A stretch of DNA of 64,000 nucleotides from Choristoneura fumiferana. Its lineage: Eukaryota; Arthropoda; Insecta; Lepidoptera; Tortricidae. The stretch spans positions 16,974,212-17,038,211 of the forward strand of contig NC_133492.1 in assembly GCF_025370935.1 (NCBI RefSeq). Reading direction: 5' to 3'. Made by a program: the position numbers and the translations under genes. The notes beneath the pieces were generated by a model. The model saw only the letters and a program-made list of their open reading frames with translations. It searched no databases and had not been told where the DNA came from. Position 1 is the stretch's first letter, and every line of letters starts with the position of its first letter. Positions 34,781-45,395 of the stretch are shown in pieces.

Positions 34781-35240
34781 TTAACCGACTTCAAAAAAGG
34801 AGGAGGTTCTATGTTCCAATGTTTGTATTTTTTTTATTTATGTATGTTCACCGATTACTCAGTCAATTGTGGACCGATTTTCAAAATTCTTTTTTTATTC
34901 GAAAGAGTATTCTTCTGAGGTAGTCCCATTGTCACCAAGTCAAGATCTGATGATTGGATCCTGGGGAATCGAGGGCAAACCTCAAATTTTATAGGCACAC
35001 CTATGGTAATTTTGGCATTTTTAGCATTAAGATAAGTATTTACATTCAGAAAGTATCATTTGGTAACCTGAACCTGATGAAGAAGACCGTAGATGACCAA
35101 TGGAACTCGTCAAAGCTAAGTAATGCTCGCTCGTCTATAAACGATCATTATTAATATACCTAGATAAGCGACTAAGAAGAAGCTTTAAGTTAATGATTCT
35201 TTCGAACTGATCTGATGCTGAAGCCAGAAGGTAGGCAACG
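34781..35240 (+). repeat. Dispersed repeat family H
   Basis: Fullest copy, from TTAACCGACTTCAAAAAAGG to GATGCTGAAGCCAGAAGGTAG. Confidence 0.65.
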
Positions 35241-35845
35241 GAACTCTGTTATAAAACAACGTAACGAAATAAAGAATTTTTTTAACAAAAACTAAAACCG
35301 ACTCCAAAAAAATGAAAAAAATACAAAAAATGGAACCGACTACAAAACCCTTGAAAATATTTTTCTAGGTACCTACTAGCTCGAAGTCGGTGACTCAGCA
35401 CGACCCAGCAGGAGGGATTGAAAGCCATAGTATGTAGGTGAGGTGCACGACTATTGTTCACTTCAGTGCTCTGCTATCTCGGCTCATTATTCCATCCTAT
35501 TCTGTTCTTTAGGTACTAAAACGAGCCATATTGCATGTAAGTATAATATGTAGGTATTTGTGAATGGCTTATGGTCTTGAAAACGGTTCTAACTAAATAT
35601 TTAACTTACTTTTACACAATAACTTTACATAATAATGTGATTTTCAGCGAATAAGACAGCCTATGGATTTTATTGATGGCCAGCGTTATGTACTTACGTT
35701 TAACGCCCGCGTGTTCAACAATACTTGATGTACTTTATGTTAAAGCGACAAGGTTGTTAAGTTATTTAAGCCACTGATTTCACAGTACAAGTAACGCACA
35801 AAGCACGCAGCCTCTAATAGATTTAGACAAGCAATTCCCATGTAA

Positions 35846-35998
35846 ATGAAGTGCGCGGTCCTGCGGGATCCCGCCCCTCGGGACCGGGACGCGGGACTAG
35901 GGATGTCACCTTTCATGGCGATGTCGCTGGAGGAGCTCAACACTGTACAGCAGAAGTACATGAGCAGTTTGTGGCGCTCTATAACTTGGTTTGGATAG
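35846..35998 (+). CDS. Unrecognised 50-codon GC-rich frame (doubtful)
   Basis: ATG 35846 to TAG 35996-35998. It encodes MKCAVLRDPAPRDRDAGLGM and then SPFMAMSLEELNTVQQKYMS with three more Met codons. The first 100 nt are much more GC-rich than the flanks, and the LEELNTVQQKYM part looks protein-like. There is no clear splice site or poly(A) signal, and the 3' end overlaps a dispersed repeat starting near 35985. It could be a displaced exon, a retrocopy fragment or chance. It lies antisense inside the presumed fuss intron. Confidence 0.2.
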   Translation: MKCAVLRDPAPRDRDAGLGMSPFMAMSLEELNTVQQKYMSSLWRSITWFG

Positions 35999-36160
35999 AG
36001 TATTTAAGTAAATATAAACAAAACAACGTCAATTGGTGTCTTAAATATTGAAACTCTGCCATTAAACCTATCTAAACATTTACATTTTTGTATCGAACTA
36101 CACTAGTCTAGTTTGTATTACAATGATAGATAAGTAAAATGTTTAAAATCCGTGAATGTA

Positions 36161-36293
36161 TAGACAAGTGTAAAAATATGAACTTATTCAAAGTTTCAAA
36201 AATAAGTACCACACTCTTATTCTGACGCAATAAGGCCGTAGTAACATATTTTTGAGTGGTTCGAATAGATACTTATTTTTGCACTTGACTGTA
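36161..36293. mobile_element. MITE family C (TIR CAGTCAAGTGCAAAAATA), uninterrupted copy
   Basis: Left end TAGACAAGTGTAAAAATATG, right end TATTTTTGCACTTGACTGTA. The same element, inverted and split by a SINE, occupies 53367-53724. It abuts the family B element that follows, sharing a TA. Confidence 0.8.
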
Positions 36294-36458
36294 CCATCAG
36301 TCTACCACCCTAAAGTTGATAATGATAATCGTTTGCTTTGCCATAAAACAATAATGCCAATAGACGTGTCTGTCAACTTGAAAGTTCGACTTTAGCGACA
36401 CATTCATTTGATAGGAACTTGTTCAAAAATTGATAGACCACTTATTCGGTTGATGGTA
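36292..36458. mobile_element. MITE family B, second copy, tandem to family C
   Basis: TACCATCAGTCTACCACCC...TTCGGTTGATGGTA, 167 bp, the reverse complement of 14926-15101 with moderate divergence. Both this and the preceding MITE are missing from the related repeat at 5557-5770, whose TA at 5614-5615 is the empty site. Confidence 0.8.
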
Positions 36459-37091
36459 CCAAATCTGGCAGCTGAAGTTTGTTTACATTTAGTTAAATTA
36501 AATACCTATCCAAACCAAGTATAAATGAGTACTATAGAATTAATAAATAAATATCATGGGACACTTGACACCAATTTAACCTAGTCCCAAAGAAGAAAGC
36601 TTGAAAGTGTTATGGGTACTAGGCAACGAAACTACTTACATAAATAGACACATATATATTTAAACCCGTATTAAACACTCAAGATTCAAAAGCAAGCGTA
36701 TATTTTTCATACAATAGGTAATAAAATACTTCCATACAAACCACAGTATACACACATTATACAAGCAAGCACACCCACAGGCAATAACGACATAAGTATT
36801 TAACCGCCTTTCAATTTAGAAGATTGTCTAGGTGCGGATATAGAGGGTGCCCCGCTTTGCACAGCGCTTACAGGGTGCTCTATTTTTCGACCACTATTCA
36901 AAATTACTTCTCCGACAATAATCCAATGTCAATGTTAGCGAGTTCAAGTTACGTTTGTTTGTTAGCTCATCTATTAAGGTGGAATGGATTAACTTAATAG
37001 AATGACGTTCGGGATACAGATTTGGGTTAGGGAGTGTTTTATGAGACAGAGAACAGAGAGAAAAGAAGATAGATAGACATTTAGTTACACA

Positions 37092-37284
37092 CTAGCTGTT
37101 GCCCGTGACTCCGTCCGCGTAGAATACGTTTATGAGCCCGCGGGAAATTTTTCCAGGATAAAAACTATCCTATGTCCTTCCCCGGGACTCAAACTATCTG
37201 TATACCGAATTTCGTCTTAATCGGTTCAGCAGTTTAGACGCGAAGAGGTAACAAACAAACTCACAAACTTTCGTATCCCACTAA
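37092..37284 (-). mobile_element. Helitron 3' part, meeting a second Helitron 5' end
   Basis: Minus-strand 3' end CAACAGCTAG at 37092-37095. It continues to ACAAACTTTCGTATCCCACT, then directly faces a plus-strand Helitron 5' start TCCATACTAATATTATAAAT at 37285. The expected TC end of the first element is missing. Confidence 0.65.
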
Positions 37285-37311
37285 TCCATACTAATATTAT
37301 AAATGCGAAAG

Positions 37312-37482
37312 TGTGATAAATTCAAATGTCATCTGTCTATTGCTGTCAAAGTTTAACGTTGTTTGCGCGTGGTATTTTATGTGTCTGTCGAAGATTATCC
37401 ATAGCTTTGGAAAGAAAATAATTCACAATGTATAAAAGTATTTGTCATAGAAAAAGTCTGAGGGATTAGAAAATATTCCTTT
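37312..37482. repeat. Dispersed repeat, copy 1
   Basis: AAATTCAAATGTCATCTGTC, TTTAACGTTGTTTGCGCGTG, ATAGAAAAAGTCTGAGG. Its reverse complement is at 63521-63697. Confidence 0.6.
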
Positions 37483-37996
37483 AAATTACATCACCGACAT
37501 TGTTGTTAATGTGACTGATAGGTAGGTATAGTATAGTAAGTGTAAACACTGTTGCAATATAAAACGTAGGAAGTGCTGCTCTCGCGTCAGGTTTTTTATA
37601 TTCCTGGTCAGCCTTTGATAATTAAGAATAAGAATAAGAAGAAGAAGATGGTTTATTGGCTGATAAATAGATACACATACAGAAACACTGAAATATACAC
37701 ATCCATGCCTACCAGCCAAAATTCAGCTATGTGTCGCGAAAAGATCTGAAGATTATTTCGCGACGATGATTTTCAGTGACGCCAGTTACAGTTACATAGG
37801 TGGCTGTCACCAGGGACACATCCCAGTATCAGACTGACCTGAATTACAAGCCTAGGTCTCTATTGCAGCCGACCGCTCTTTAGAACAATCAGTTGGAGTG
37901 CACCGTAAGCCGCTTCCATTTGAATCCGATTTAGGGATTACAATTAGCTGTATTATTAAAGGTATCGCCCACGGGTGGACGCGTGGACTATTAGCA

Positions 37997-38171
37997 GTGG
38001 GTGGTTTGACCTATGGCCTCTCAAGCAGACGATTGTGAGTTCAAACCCGGACTTGCATCTCTGAAATTTGTGAAATTCATGTGCGAAGTTACATTTGAAA
38101 TGTATCACGAGCTTTACGGTGAAGGAAAACATTGTTGAGGAAACCTGCACAACCTGCGAAGCAATTCAATG
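37997..38171 (+). mobile_element. SINE family 1, partial, plus orientation
   Basis: GGTTTGACCTATGGCCTCTC, a degenerate B box (GAGTTCAAACCC) and the body up to GCGAAGCAATTCAATG. The 3' tail is missing. Confidence 0.8.
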
Positions 38172-38994
38172 TAAGGTCACCTGAGGTAAAAGCGGCTATG
38201 GGGTTATTGCGTTTATTTGAGTTATCTTTTAAACAGCGTGAGTTACAACAGCTCCTGCCATCTAGTAATAGACACTTCAACTACTTGGAGAACAACCCGT
38301 AACATAGAGGGCGTCTCGGTGAATCGTTTTCAAGATGTCGGCAATTTTAAAATTTGGTACCACACCAGAGTTTAGCAGTGCTTGAGTTAGTGAACAAAAT
38401 CCATTTACATCCTCATTTTTTTTAGGGTTTTGATATTTATTTTGTATTAAACATGATCAGTATTAGTTGGTTCACATGTCTGAATTTTAATTTTCATTAA
38501 AAATGCTACATTTTTAGAATTATTTCCACTTAAAATCTTTGCAAGTTATTTATGAATCTTTGCTAAATGCGTCAGTATCTTTGAGGTTATTGCGTCTATG
38601 CAACGCATTTACCCCAATATCAGTGGTCAATAACCGTTTTTTTATAATGTAGTTTTAACAATTTTAACACATTTTTCATGTTAAGTAAGTATATTATTTT
38701 ACCTGTAGAATATTTCACTGACTATCGTCTAAATAATGTCACTTAATTAAACTTTTCATCTCACTCTTTTCAATCGTAAAATCTTCTAGTTCAATCGGTC
38801 GAATCGTAGAATATTTTGAAATAAAAAATAAAACTCAATTGTATTTAATTCGCGAACCGACCAAATGCGATTTTCTTCAAAACAACAACTGAATAACTTG
38901 CGGGTGAGAAGGCGGGGATTCCCGCGACGTTCGCTCGCGGTGGCTGGTAGCGCCGCGTGAACCTGTCTCACCTGTTTTCGCGCCTCAAAACTGA

Positions 38995-39092
38995 ACCGAG
39001 TAACTCGGCCGAGTACTCGGTTTGAGAAACTTTGAACCGAGTATACTCGGTACTCGGTTACTCGGTAAAAGTTGTACTCGGCGCATCTCTAT
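38995..39092. repeat. Dense cluster of ACTCGG/CCGAGT hexamers
   Basis: Six ACTCGG and three CCGAGT in about 95 bp, including the perfect palindrome CCGAGTACTCGG. No matching sequence elsewhere in the window. Confidence 0.6.
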
Positions 39093-39929
39093 GCGAAAGT
39101 AAACTTACAAAAAAAGAATCCATAAAGTGCTAGTGACATTTCTTTCCTATTAATTGTTTAGCATGAGTTTTTTTTTGTGTACTATTCCTGTAATAGTTTA
39201 AAGAAAAGCAGATTATGCACCTCGCATTAAGTAATTTATATTGCCCTCGTGCTTTCTAAAGCCCTCGCTGACGCTCGGGCAAATCGGCACTCGGTGCAAT
39301 GATAAATAACTTTCTGCTTGGTGCAACAATCTACTATTTTGCATCGAAAAAGTATGACACTATGCCACCACTAGCAGTACCCTTAGTGTAAGTTTTCGGT
39401 TACAAATACGTCTCGATCGCGTTCCGCTAAAAGTCTTAATTTGTATACAAACACGACACGCGCGCGATCGAGACGGTAACGAAATTTGCATAAGGGCGCA
39501 GGTTCCGTAACCAACCGTCGACGTCGCGTGTTATGTATGCGCTTGACATTCCGTGACACGTCATGGCATGATACGATGTAGTGGCTGGGGACCTTTAAAA
39601 CTAAGATAATGCCCATTAGCAGTTCTTAGTTTCATGGAGAAGAAACTATGTTCATGTGTTATTTTGTGCACTGCAACAATATTTACTCACTAGCCAATTT
39701 TAGCACTACACTTCAAAAGACTTAGTTCTTTTTGAGATGATGATTAATTAGTTATTCACAACTTAATCGCGACACCGCGGCGCTAAGCGCTCTTTTGAAC
39801 CTTTGTGCTCGCGTGTTAATTACTAAACCCGTTCATTAGTGCGCCCCACCTCTCCATCTCTTTCTGTCAGTAAGTAACTCATTGACACACCCGTCCCTAT
39901 CGATTATGGATCACGTTGCTACGAGATAA

Positions 39930-40056
39930 ATGTTAAGGAAAATCGTGCAAGTTGCATTACTTTGCGAGGCCGTAAAGCCAAGGATTTTGTAGAAGTCAAT
40001 CGAGCGCCGCAATGCAATTCAACTTGCGCGATTTTTCTTGCAAGTCTAAACACGGC
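39930..40056. mobile_element. Foldback MITE family F, left end truncated
   Basis: GGAAAATCGTGCAAGTTGCA...TTTTTCTTGCAAGTCTAAAC. The left arm lacks its outer GTTTAGACTTG. Confidence 0.65.
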
Positions 40057-40682
40057 ATTATTATGGTTCGAGGTAGTTGGGATTTTGGAGTCAAAATATT
40101 GAAACAGAAATAGAAATAAACTTTATTTTATAACTGTGTACAGTCGAGTTCATAATATTGTGAGCAAAAATTTGATCAAAAATATCTGAACACGCCTCTA
40201 CGCCGTTAACAATAGAGTCGTGTTCAGATCTTTTACTAGGGTGGTTACAAAATATAAATAAGTCTCAACAGTTTGTCCATTTCGGATGTACAATATAAAA
40301 ACTTATTATATAATTTATCATAAATAACAGCTATAATTATGTACGCACACGTTTATTCAAACGTTTATTTCGTATAATTTTTGTTCACATGGTAGACGAT
40401 TATGTAACGGTTTCCAGGTTATCTTATCTAGTAGAAGTACAGGATTTCTTTTTCACTTCTCATGCTCGTAAAGTACGTGTTTATGCTGGATCTAGGCGAC
40501 ATAAAATGACTTTTTATGCTCTAGTGCATAAAGTAAAATCTTCGTCTAAGACCAAGGCAACCAGGTGTAAACAGCCACAAACGAAGAAGCCATATCGGCT
40601 CGGTTGGCTTATATGAACGTCTCGGGTAAAAATGGCTCGTTTTATGCTCTTGTTGTACAATCTACTATTGTATCATAAAGGT

Positions 40683-40782
40683 NNNNNNNNNNNNNNNNNN
40701 NNNNNNNNNNNNNNNNNNNNNNNNNNNNNNNNNNNNNNNNNNNNNNNNNNNNNNNNNNNNNNNNNNNNNNNNNNNNNNNNNN
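40683..40782. other. Assembly gap (100 N)
   Basis: Exactly 100 N, the usual placeholder for a gap of unknown size. It interrupts the 5' part of the Penelope-like element, so the element's start, its left terminal repeat and its target-site duplication cannot be read. Confidence 1.
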
Positions 40783-40839
40783 ACAGAGTGTGTTGCCAAT
40801 GTAACGGAATTACATTCTTTGGCGAATCCGTTCAACGCA

Positions 40840-42960
40840 AAGTGCATGACAATGATTTGGTTGTTTCCAAGGCTGATAAGGGTAATTGTATTGTTTTTTT
40901 TAGAAAGAAGCCAATATAATCAAAAAGTTTTAGATGTAATTCAGGGAGAATGGTTTCACACAGTTTTACAAAAGGACCCTACAATAAGTTTCATAATGAA
41001 TTAAAGAAGCTTGTTAAAAAATCTCAATTTACCTTTGAAACCGAACAACAAGAGTTTTGTTATACCTATGAATCCGCAGGCACCAAATTCTGTATGGATT
41101 GCCTAAAAATTCATAAGGATTAATGTGCCAGTTCGTCCAGTTGTCTCATATGTGAGTGCTCCAGCATATAAATTGGCAAGGAAATTAAATAGTGTTATTC
41201 GTGTAAAATCTTCTTTTAACCCATCATACAGTTTGAAGAATAGTTCGGATTTAGTTAGCAAAATTTAAAGATTACAGCATTCGCCTAAACGCAACATTGC
41301 TTTCTTTAGATGTAGATAGTTTATTTACTAATGTACCATATAGTGAGACAATAGTTATTCTTAAAAACCATTTGGAAAGGAAGCGTTACATCCTGGGGAG
41401 GTTTTGTGAATTAATTGATTTGGTAACTTTATGCATGAAGCAAAATTATTTCCGGTTTAATGGACAGTATTATTTACAGAGTGATGGTTTAGCAATGGGA
41501 TCACCTCTGAGTCCATTAATGGCAGATATTTTTTATGGATTACTTTGAAAATAGGTACATAGTGGGTAATAATAATATTGTGTATTATTATAGGTACGTT
41601 GATGATTTAATTCTGTGCTGGAGGGAAGTATGAGACAGCTCGACTTGTTTGTGAATGGTTTAAATAACAAACATGTTAAAATAAAATTTAAAAAAGAATT
41701 AGAAGAAAATTTTTCGTTAAACTTTTTGGATTTGACAATTATTAGATTTAATAATAAACACCCAGTTCAAAATTTACCGAAAACCCCACGTACACAGATG
41801 CCGTGATACCAGCATCGTCTAATCACCCGTGGCAGCATAAATTAGCAGCTTTTTTGTTATGTACATAGATTGTTAACTGTACCTCTTTCTAGGGAAGATT
41901 TTGATTTAGAGTTAAATACTATTTATCAGATAGCGTTGTCGAATGGTTATACTAAATCAATGGTCAATAGTTTGGTTCAGAAGAAGCAGGCACGGATAGT
42001 GAATAGCATGCTTTACGCCGTGTTACCATCGCAGTCTTCTAACAAATATAGGTGTAGCATTTCATACGTTGGTCGTTTGTCTGATAGAATTGTGGTATTT
42101 TAAAATCAAACAATGTTAAGGTAGCCTTTAAGACTAACAACTCTTTGTACTCTAAACTTTGTAACCACAAAGAGAAGGTAGATAAAGGAACTAGATCGGG
42201 TGTATACAAGCTCACTTGTAATGACTGCAGTAAAGTATATGTTGTCAGACAGGACGCAGTTTTAATGCTAGATTTAAAGAGCATGTTTCGGCATATAGGA
42301 ATGAGCATCCTGATAAGTCGAATTTTGCCAAACATTTGTTGGAACTAAATCATTCTTTATCGGACTCCGATTCGTATGAAGTGTTACATTATTGTGGCAA
42401 GGGGTTTCGTCTCGATGTTTTAGAATGCATGGAGATAATTAGATACAAACAGTATGGGGTCTATTATTAATGAGCAGGTAAATTTAGTTTCATCTCCCTT
42501 GCTACGGCTTGGATCTAATTTCAGCAATGGTAGTTTAAAAACATGCTTGACAGTAAATAAATAAATCAAGGTAGTTTTGAAGGACGGTTAAAAAATTTTA
42601 TTAATAATTTGTGGGTAGTTTTGTTTTGTTTCATAAAACGTATGTGGGTACTTGGGGAGTTACAGTGACAAGTTAAAACGGTGGTTGTGGTTCGTTAGTC
42701 TAACAACTGGTAGCATGGTGTACGGTTGTGTCACTCTGAGGATGAGCTCTGTTTGAGTTCGAAACGCGTCAGTGTAGTGTGGTGGTGGTGATAGATGGGT
42801 TTGTGTGATTTGTGTGTGTTCTTACAGTGTGGAGGTGGAGGAACTGCATGAACACGCATATTTTGCATAAGCTTAGCTATCGTAAGGTCGCGGGTGAGCA
42901 AGGAAATATTTTAGTTCATTGATATGGACCTCCGCAAGTAACGCCTGATTCAATAAATTA
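40840..42960 (+). mobile_element. Penelope-like retroelement, degenerate (RT + GIY-YIG endonuclease)
   Basis: Broken frames in order along the plus strand match a PLE polyprotein. LVVSKADKGNCIVFF is at about 40858-40902 and NVPVRPVVSYVSAPAYKLAR at about 41120-41182. The RT palm begins SLDVDSLFTNVPYSETIVIL at about 41300. The B motif QSDGLAMGSPLSPLMADIF ends near 41530 and the catalytic YRYVDDLILCW is near 41590-41622. SLNFLDLTI follows. The C-terminal GIY-YIG nuclease has GVYKLTCNDCSKVYV at about 42199-42243, then after a frameshift QTGRSFNARFKEH and the tail LDVLECMEIIRYKQYG. At least four frame breaks and internal stops make it inactive. The 5' part runs into a 100-N gap at 40683-40782. The noncoding 3' end carries a hammerhead-like ribozyme (42732-42774) and a terminal region (42771-42958) that recurs at three other sites here. 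It sits in the presumed fuss intron, antisense to the gene. Confidence 0.9.
42732..42774 (+). ncRNA. Hammerhead ribozyme-like motif in the PLE terminal repeat
   Basis: Stem I pairs CACT (42732-42735) with AGTG (42771-42774). The core box CTGAGGA (42736-42742) fits CUGANGA. Stem II pairs GAGCTC (42744-42749) with GAGTTC (42755-42760), six pairs with one G-U, around loop TGTTT. The second core box is GAAA (42761-42764). Stem III is the minimal AC/GT around loop GC, followed by cleavage-site C at 42770 (GTC). The one flaw is an extra T at 42743 between the core and stem II. Hammerheads with very short stem III are established components of PLE terminal repeats, and this lies exactly where one is expected. 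Confidence 0.7.
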
Positions 42961-42989
42961 TTTATGGCACTAACCAAAAGCTCGATGTA

Positions 42990-43154
42990 TAAACACAGCC
43001 GTGAAAACTGAATCATGTACCAGGATTGAAACCTTTTCATAATCAATTTCGCTATAGTTTCTTTGGCAAATGTATCTATAGGATGTCAACATGACATACT
43101 TAGTTGCGCAAAGGTGCCACCACCCTGGTACGTGATTCAGTTTCTTTGACTGTA
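42990..43154. mobile_element. MITE family D, copy beside the PLE end
   Basis: Contains AACTGAATCATGTACCAGG and its inverse CCTGGTACGTGATTCAGTTT near the ends, with TTTCTTTGACTGTA at the right end. Confidence 0.7.
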
Positions 43155-43428
43155 CTAACTTACAGTGATTTAAAAAATATTTTCTCGCATGTATTTTATG
43201 ATCAGAAGTCGTCGGTGCGCGGGGCCCCTAATTTCACTTCTCTATCTACATTGCTGATCCGCCACTACATTGCTACGAAATCACCTCTCAAAGGAAATTT
43301 TCAACTCAACAAAATCGCGAGCTCGTTTTCAAACCACGGCCAGTAGGTAACTATGTACCACACATTCATTGTGCATCTTTATTAAGTACCTAATATTAAT
43401 ATTTCTGCTTGTTAACAGTAATAAATGA

Positions 43429-43522
43429 TTTATTGAATCAGGCGTTACTTTGCGGAGGTCCATATCAATGAACTAAAAAAGCTATCGTAAGGTCGCGGGT
43501 GAGCAAGGAAATTATTTTAGTT
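43429..43522 (+). mobile_element. Minimal 94-bp PLE-end insertion with 13-bp TSD
   Basis: Flanked by CAGTAATAAATGA at 43416-43428 and 43523-43535. The left half is the last ~50 nt of the PLE in reverse complement (TTATTGAATCAGGCGTTACT and onward). The right half is GCTATCGTAAGGTCGCGGGT and onward in direct orientation. Same inverted-plus-direct layout as 27908-28150, but much shorter. Confidence 0.7.
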
Positions 43523-43608
43523 CAGTAATAAATGAAATAAAAAATTACAACGTGGACTTTATTGACGTTGCATTGTAAACAACAGTGGCTCATGTCTCAA
43601 ATCCTAAC

Positions 43609-43737
43609 AGACATTAGTAAAGATTGGACATTTTACTACTTTGACATTTCGCGATTTGGACCGTCCGAGACATAGACATTAGTAAAGATTGACATTTTAC
43701 TACTTTGACATTTCGCGATTTGGACCACCCGAGACTT
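43609..43737 (+). repeat. Tandem duplication of a 65-bp unit
   Basis: Two adjacent copies of AGACATTAGTAAAGATTG... TTTGACATTTCGCGATTTGG (43609-43673 and 43674-43737) differ by a few bases. Looser TTGGAC / TTAGAC phrases follow to about 43830. Confidence 0.75.
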
Positions 43738-44514
43738 GGACGTGGCACGACTTAGACGATGTAAGACATGGACCTCTTACGATGTGGACGCAATTTCGAC
43801 ACTGGACATTTTACGACTTTGCCGGAGCGGATATTTCGAGATTTTACCTTTTAAAATCTCCCACCGAACGAAGTCCGTCGCATACTCCTAAAAAAACCTT
43901 CGTAACTTCGTAACGTCCACTCCGTCAACCGAATCTAATAACCCTCAATCCGGCAACTTCAACCAAACTTAACTAATTAATGCATTAATTAATTCCATTC
44001 AGACACAACCGCCATTTAATTCGCAGCGTCCGTATTCCCCGAACGGCAACACAAAATGGCGGCCAGTAGCTTTGCACGTCGTAAAACTCTGTAATTATTC
44101 GACTTCATTTCGGTTTTAAATAAGAGAAAATGTTTAATTTACTACCGTGCCGTAGCCAATTAATTGAGGATTTATTCGAGTTTTTACGTCGACCGAATTC
44201 TTTGTTTACCTGTCTTTTGATTGAGAATTAAGTAACCCCGGTTGAATGGGGATTTGATAAAAACGTCGGCCTTGAAGCGGTCGGAGTTGAGAGGTCGATA
44301 TTTTAATTGGAGCGGCTTTAGCTTCAAATGTTTGATGTTCACGTGTGCTTACCTACTTTGACGATTATTTCTACCTTGCGTTTTATTTTATTTATGCATG
44401 TATATGACTAATGGGTACTTAAAAGACTATTGAACTATTTGATTCCTCATCGATCGCAGAGGGTTCTCACAATCAAAATGAAAATATTTTAACTCTTTGA
44501 GTTAGTCTTGACTA

Positions 44515-44812
44515 ACAAGCGTTTATCAACGTGCCAACACCCGCAATAGAGGAAGACCTCTTATGAGATGGACGGACGACATCCGGCAGCAAGCCGACAT
44601 TAACTGAATCAAGGTGGCAGGGGACAGACAGACGTGGAAACGTGAAGAGGCCTACGTTCGAAGACGAGCGCAACAAGGGCTGCTATAGAAGCATTTATGA
44701 ATAAGTATCTAAGAATCTCTCTCTCTCTGGCTCCGAAGCGGTAACGTTCGTGTGCCTTTGGAATATATAGGCGTGATGTTTGTGTGTGTGTGTGTGTTTG
44801 TGTGTGTGTAAT
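44515..44812 (+). mobile_element. Two LINE 3' fragments
   Basis: 44530-44690 keeps a broken RT-tail frame (TSYEMDGRHPAAS..., GGRGQTDVE). 44730-44812 is the CCGAAGCGGTAACG...GTGATGTT(TG)n tail. Confidence 0.55.
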
Positions 44813-45219
44813 CTTCCTCTGTTGAAAAAATTTAATTTATTTTAATAAATTCAGGCATTCCCGTAGACTAGAGAATGTGAAATTATCTGACGGGAAAGGA
44901 ACGTGTCTGTTCTTCTTAAAAGTGTCTATACTAAAAGTGAAGACGAAAAAAGTGTAGACTACAGACTCAAGACTGAAGTCGTAGCAGTGCTACGTAGGAA
45001 CTTCGTAGCCGCGTAGCAGGCTGCTACGTCGGAGGATCTACATATTGTGAAAGATCAAGAGCCCTCGTAGACGGCAGACTTTCTGTCCGTCGATAGTTTA
45101 TTTTGGCTTCTTTGGGCCGATAGCTCAGTATAAAGATGTTTTTTTTATTTAAATATATATTCAAAACAACTAAGGTACTACACATTATACTCTCGCAAAA
45201 CTGCTACGTTTCGTCGTTT

Positions 45220-45395
45220 GTAGATGTCCGTTGTTTTCACCGCAAAAGGGACCGTTTTTTGCGGTGTTGTATTAGCTTCGTCGCCGGACAAGTGTCCGGT
45301 GCATGTACACATTCATTGTACTTAGCTAAGCCATACAACACCGCAAGTCCGGCAAAAAAACGGTCCGTTTTCCGGTGAAAACAACGGACGTCTAC
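45220..45395. repeat. Palindromic MITE (GTAGATGTCCGTTGTTTTCA)
   Basis: 22-nt outer arms (GTAGATGTCCGTTGTTTTCA / TGAAAACAACGGACGTCTAC) continue into GGACCGTTTTTTGC / GGCAAAAAAACGGTCC. Further inner pairing (TACAACACCGCAA / TTGCGGTGTTGTA). 176 bp. Confidence 0.7.

Larger units (their letters stand above)
35985..36510. repeat. Dispersed repeat with two MITEs inserted
   Basis: Second copy of the repeat at 5557-5770 in opposite orientation, interrupted at a TA by MITE family C (36161-36293) and MITE family B (36292-36458). Confidence 0.75.

Noticed and set aside
40389..40616. 75-codon Lys/Arg-rich frame left of the gap
   Set aside because: It could be PLE leader, but no PLE motif is visible and the gap prevents linkage, so it is not called.
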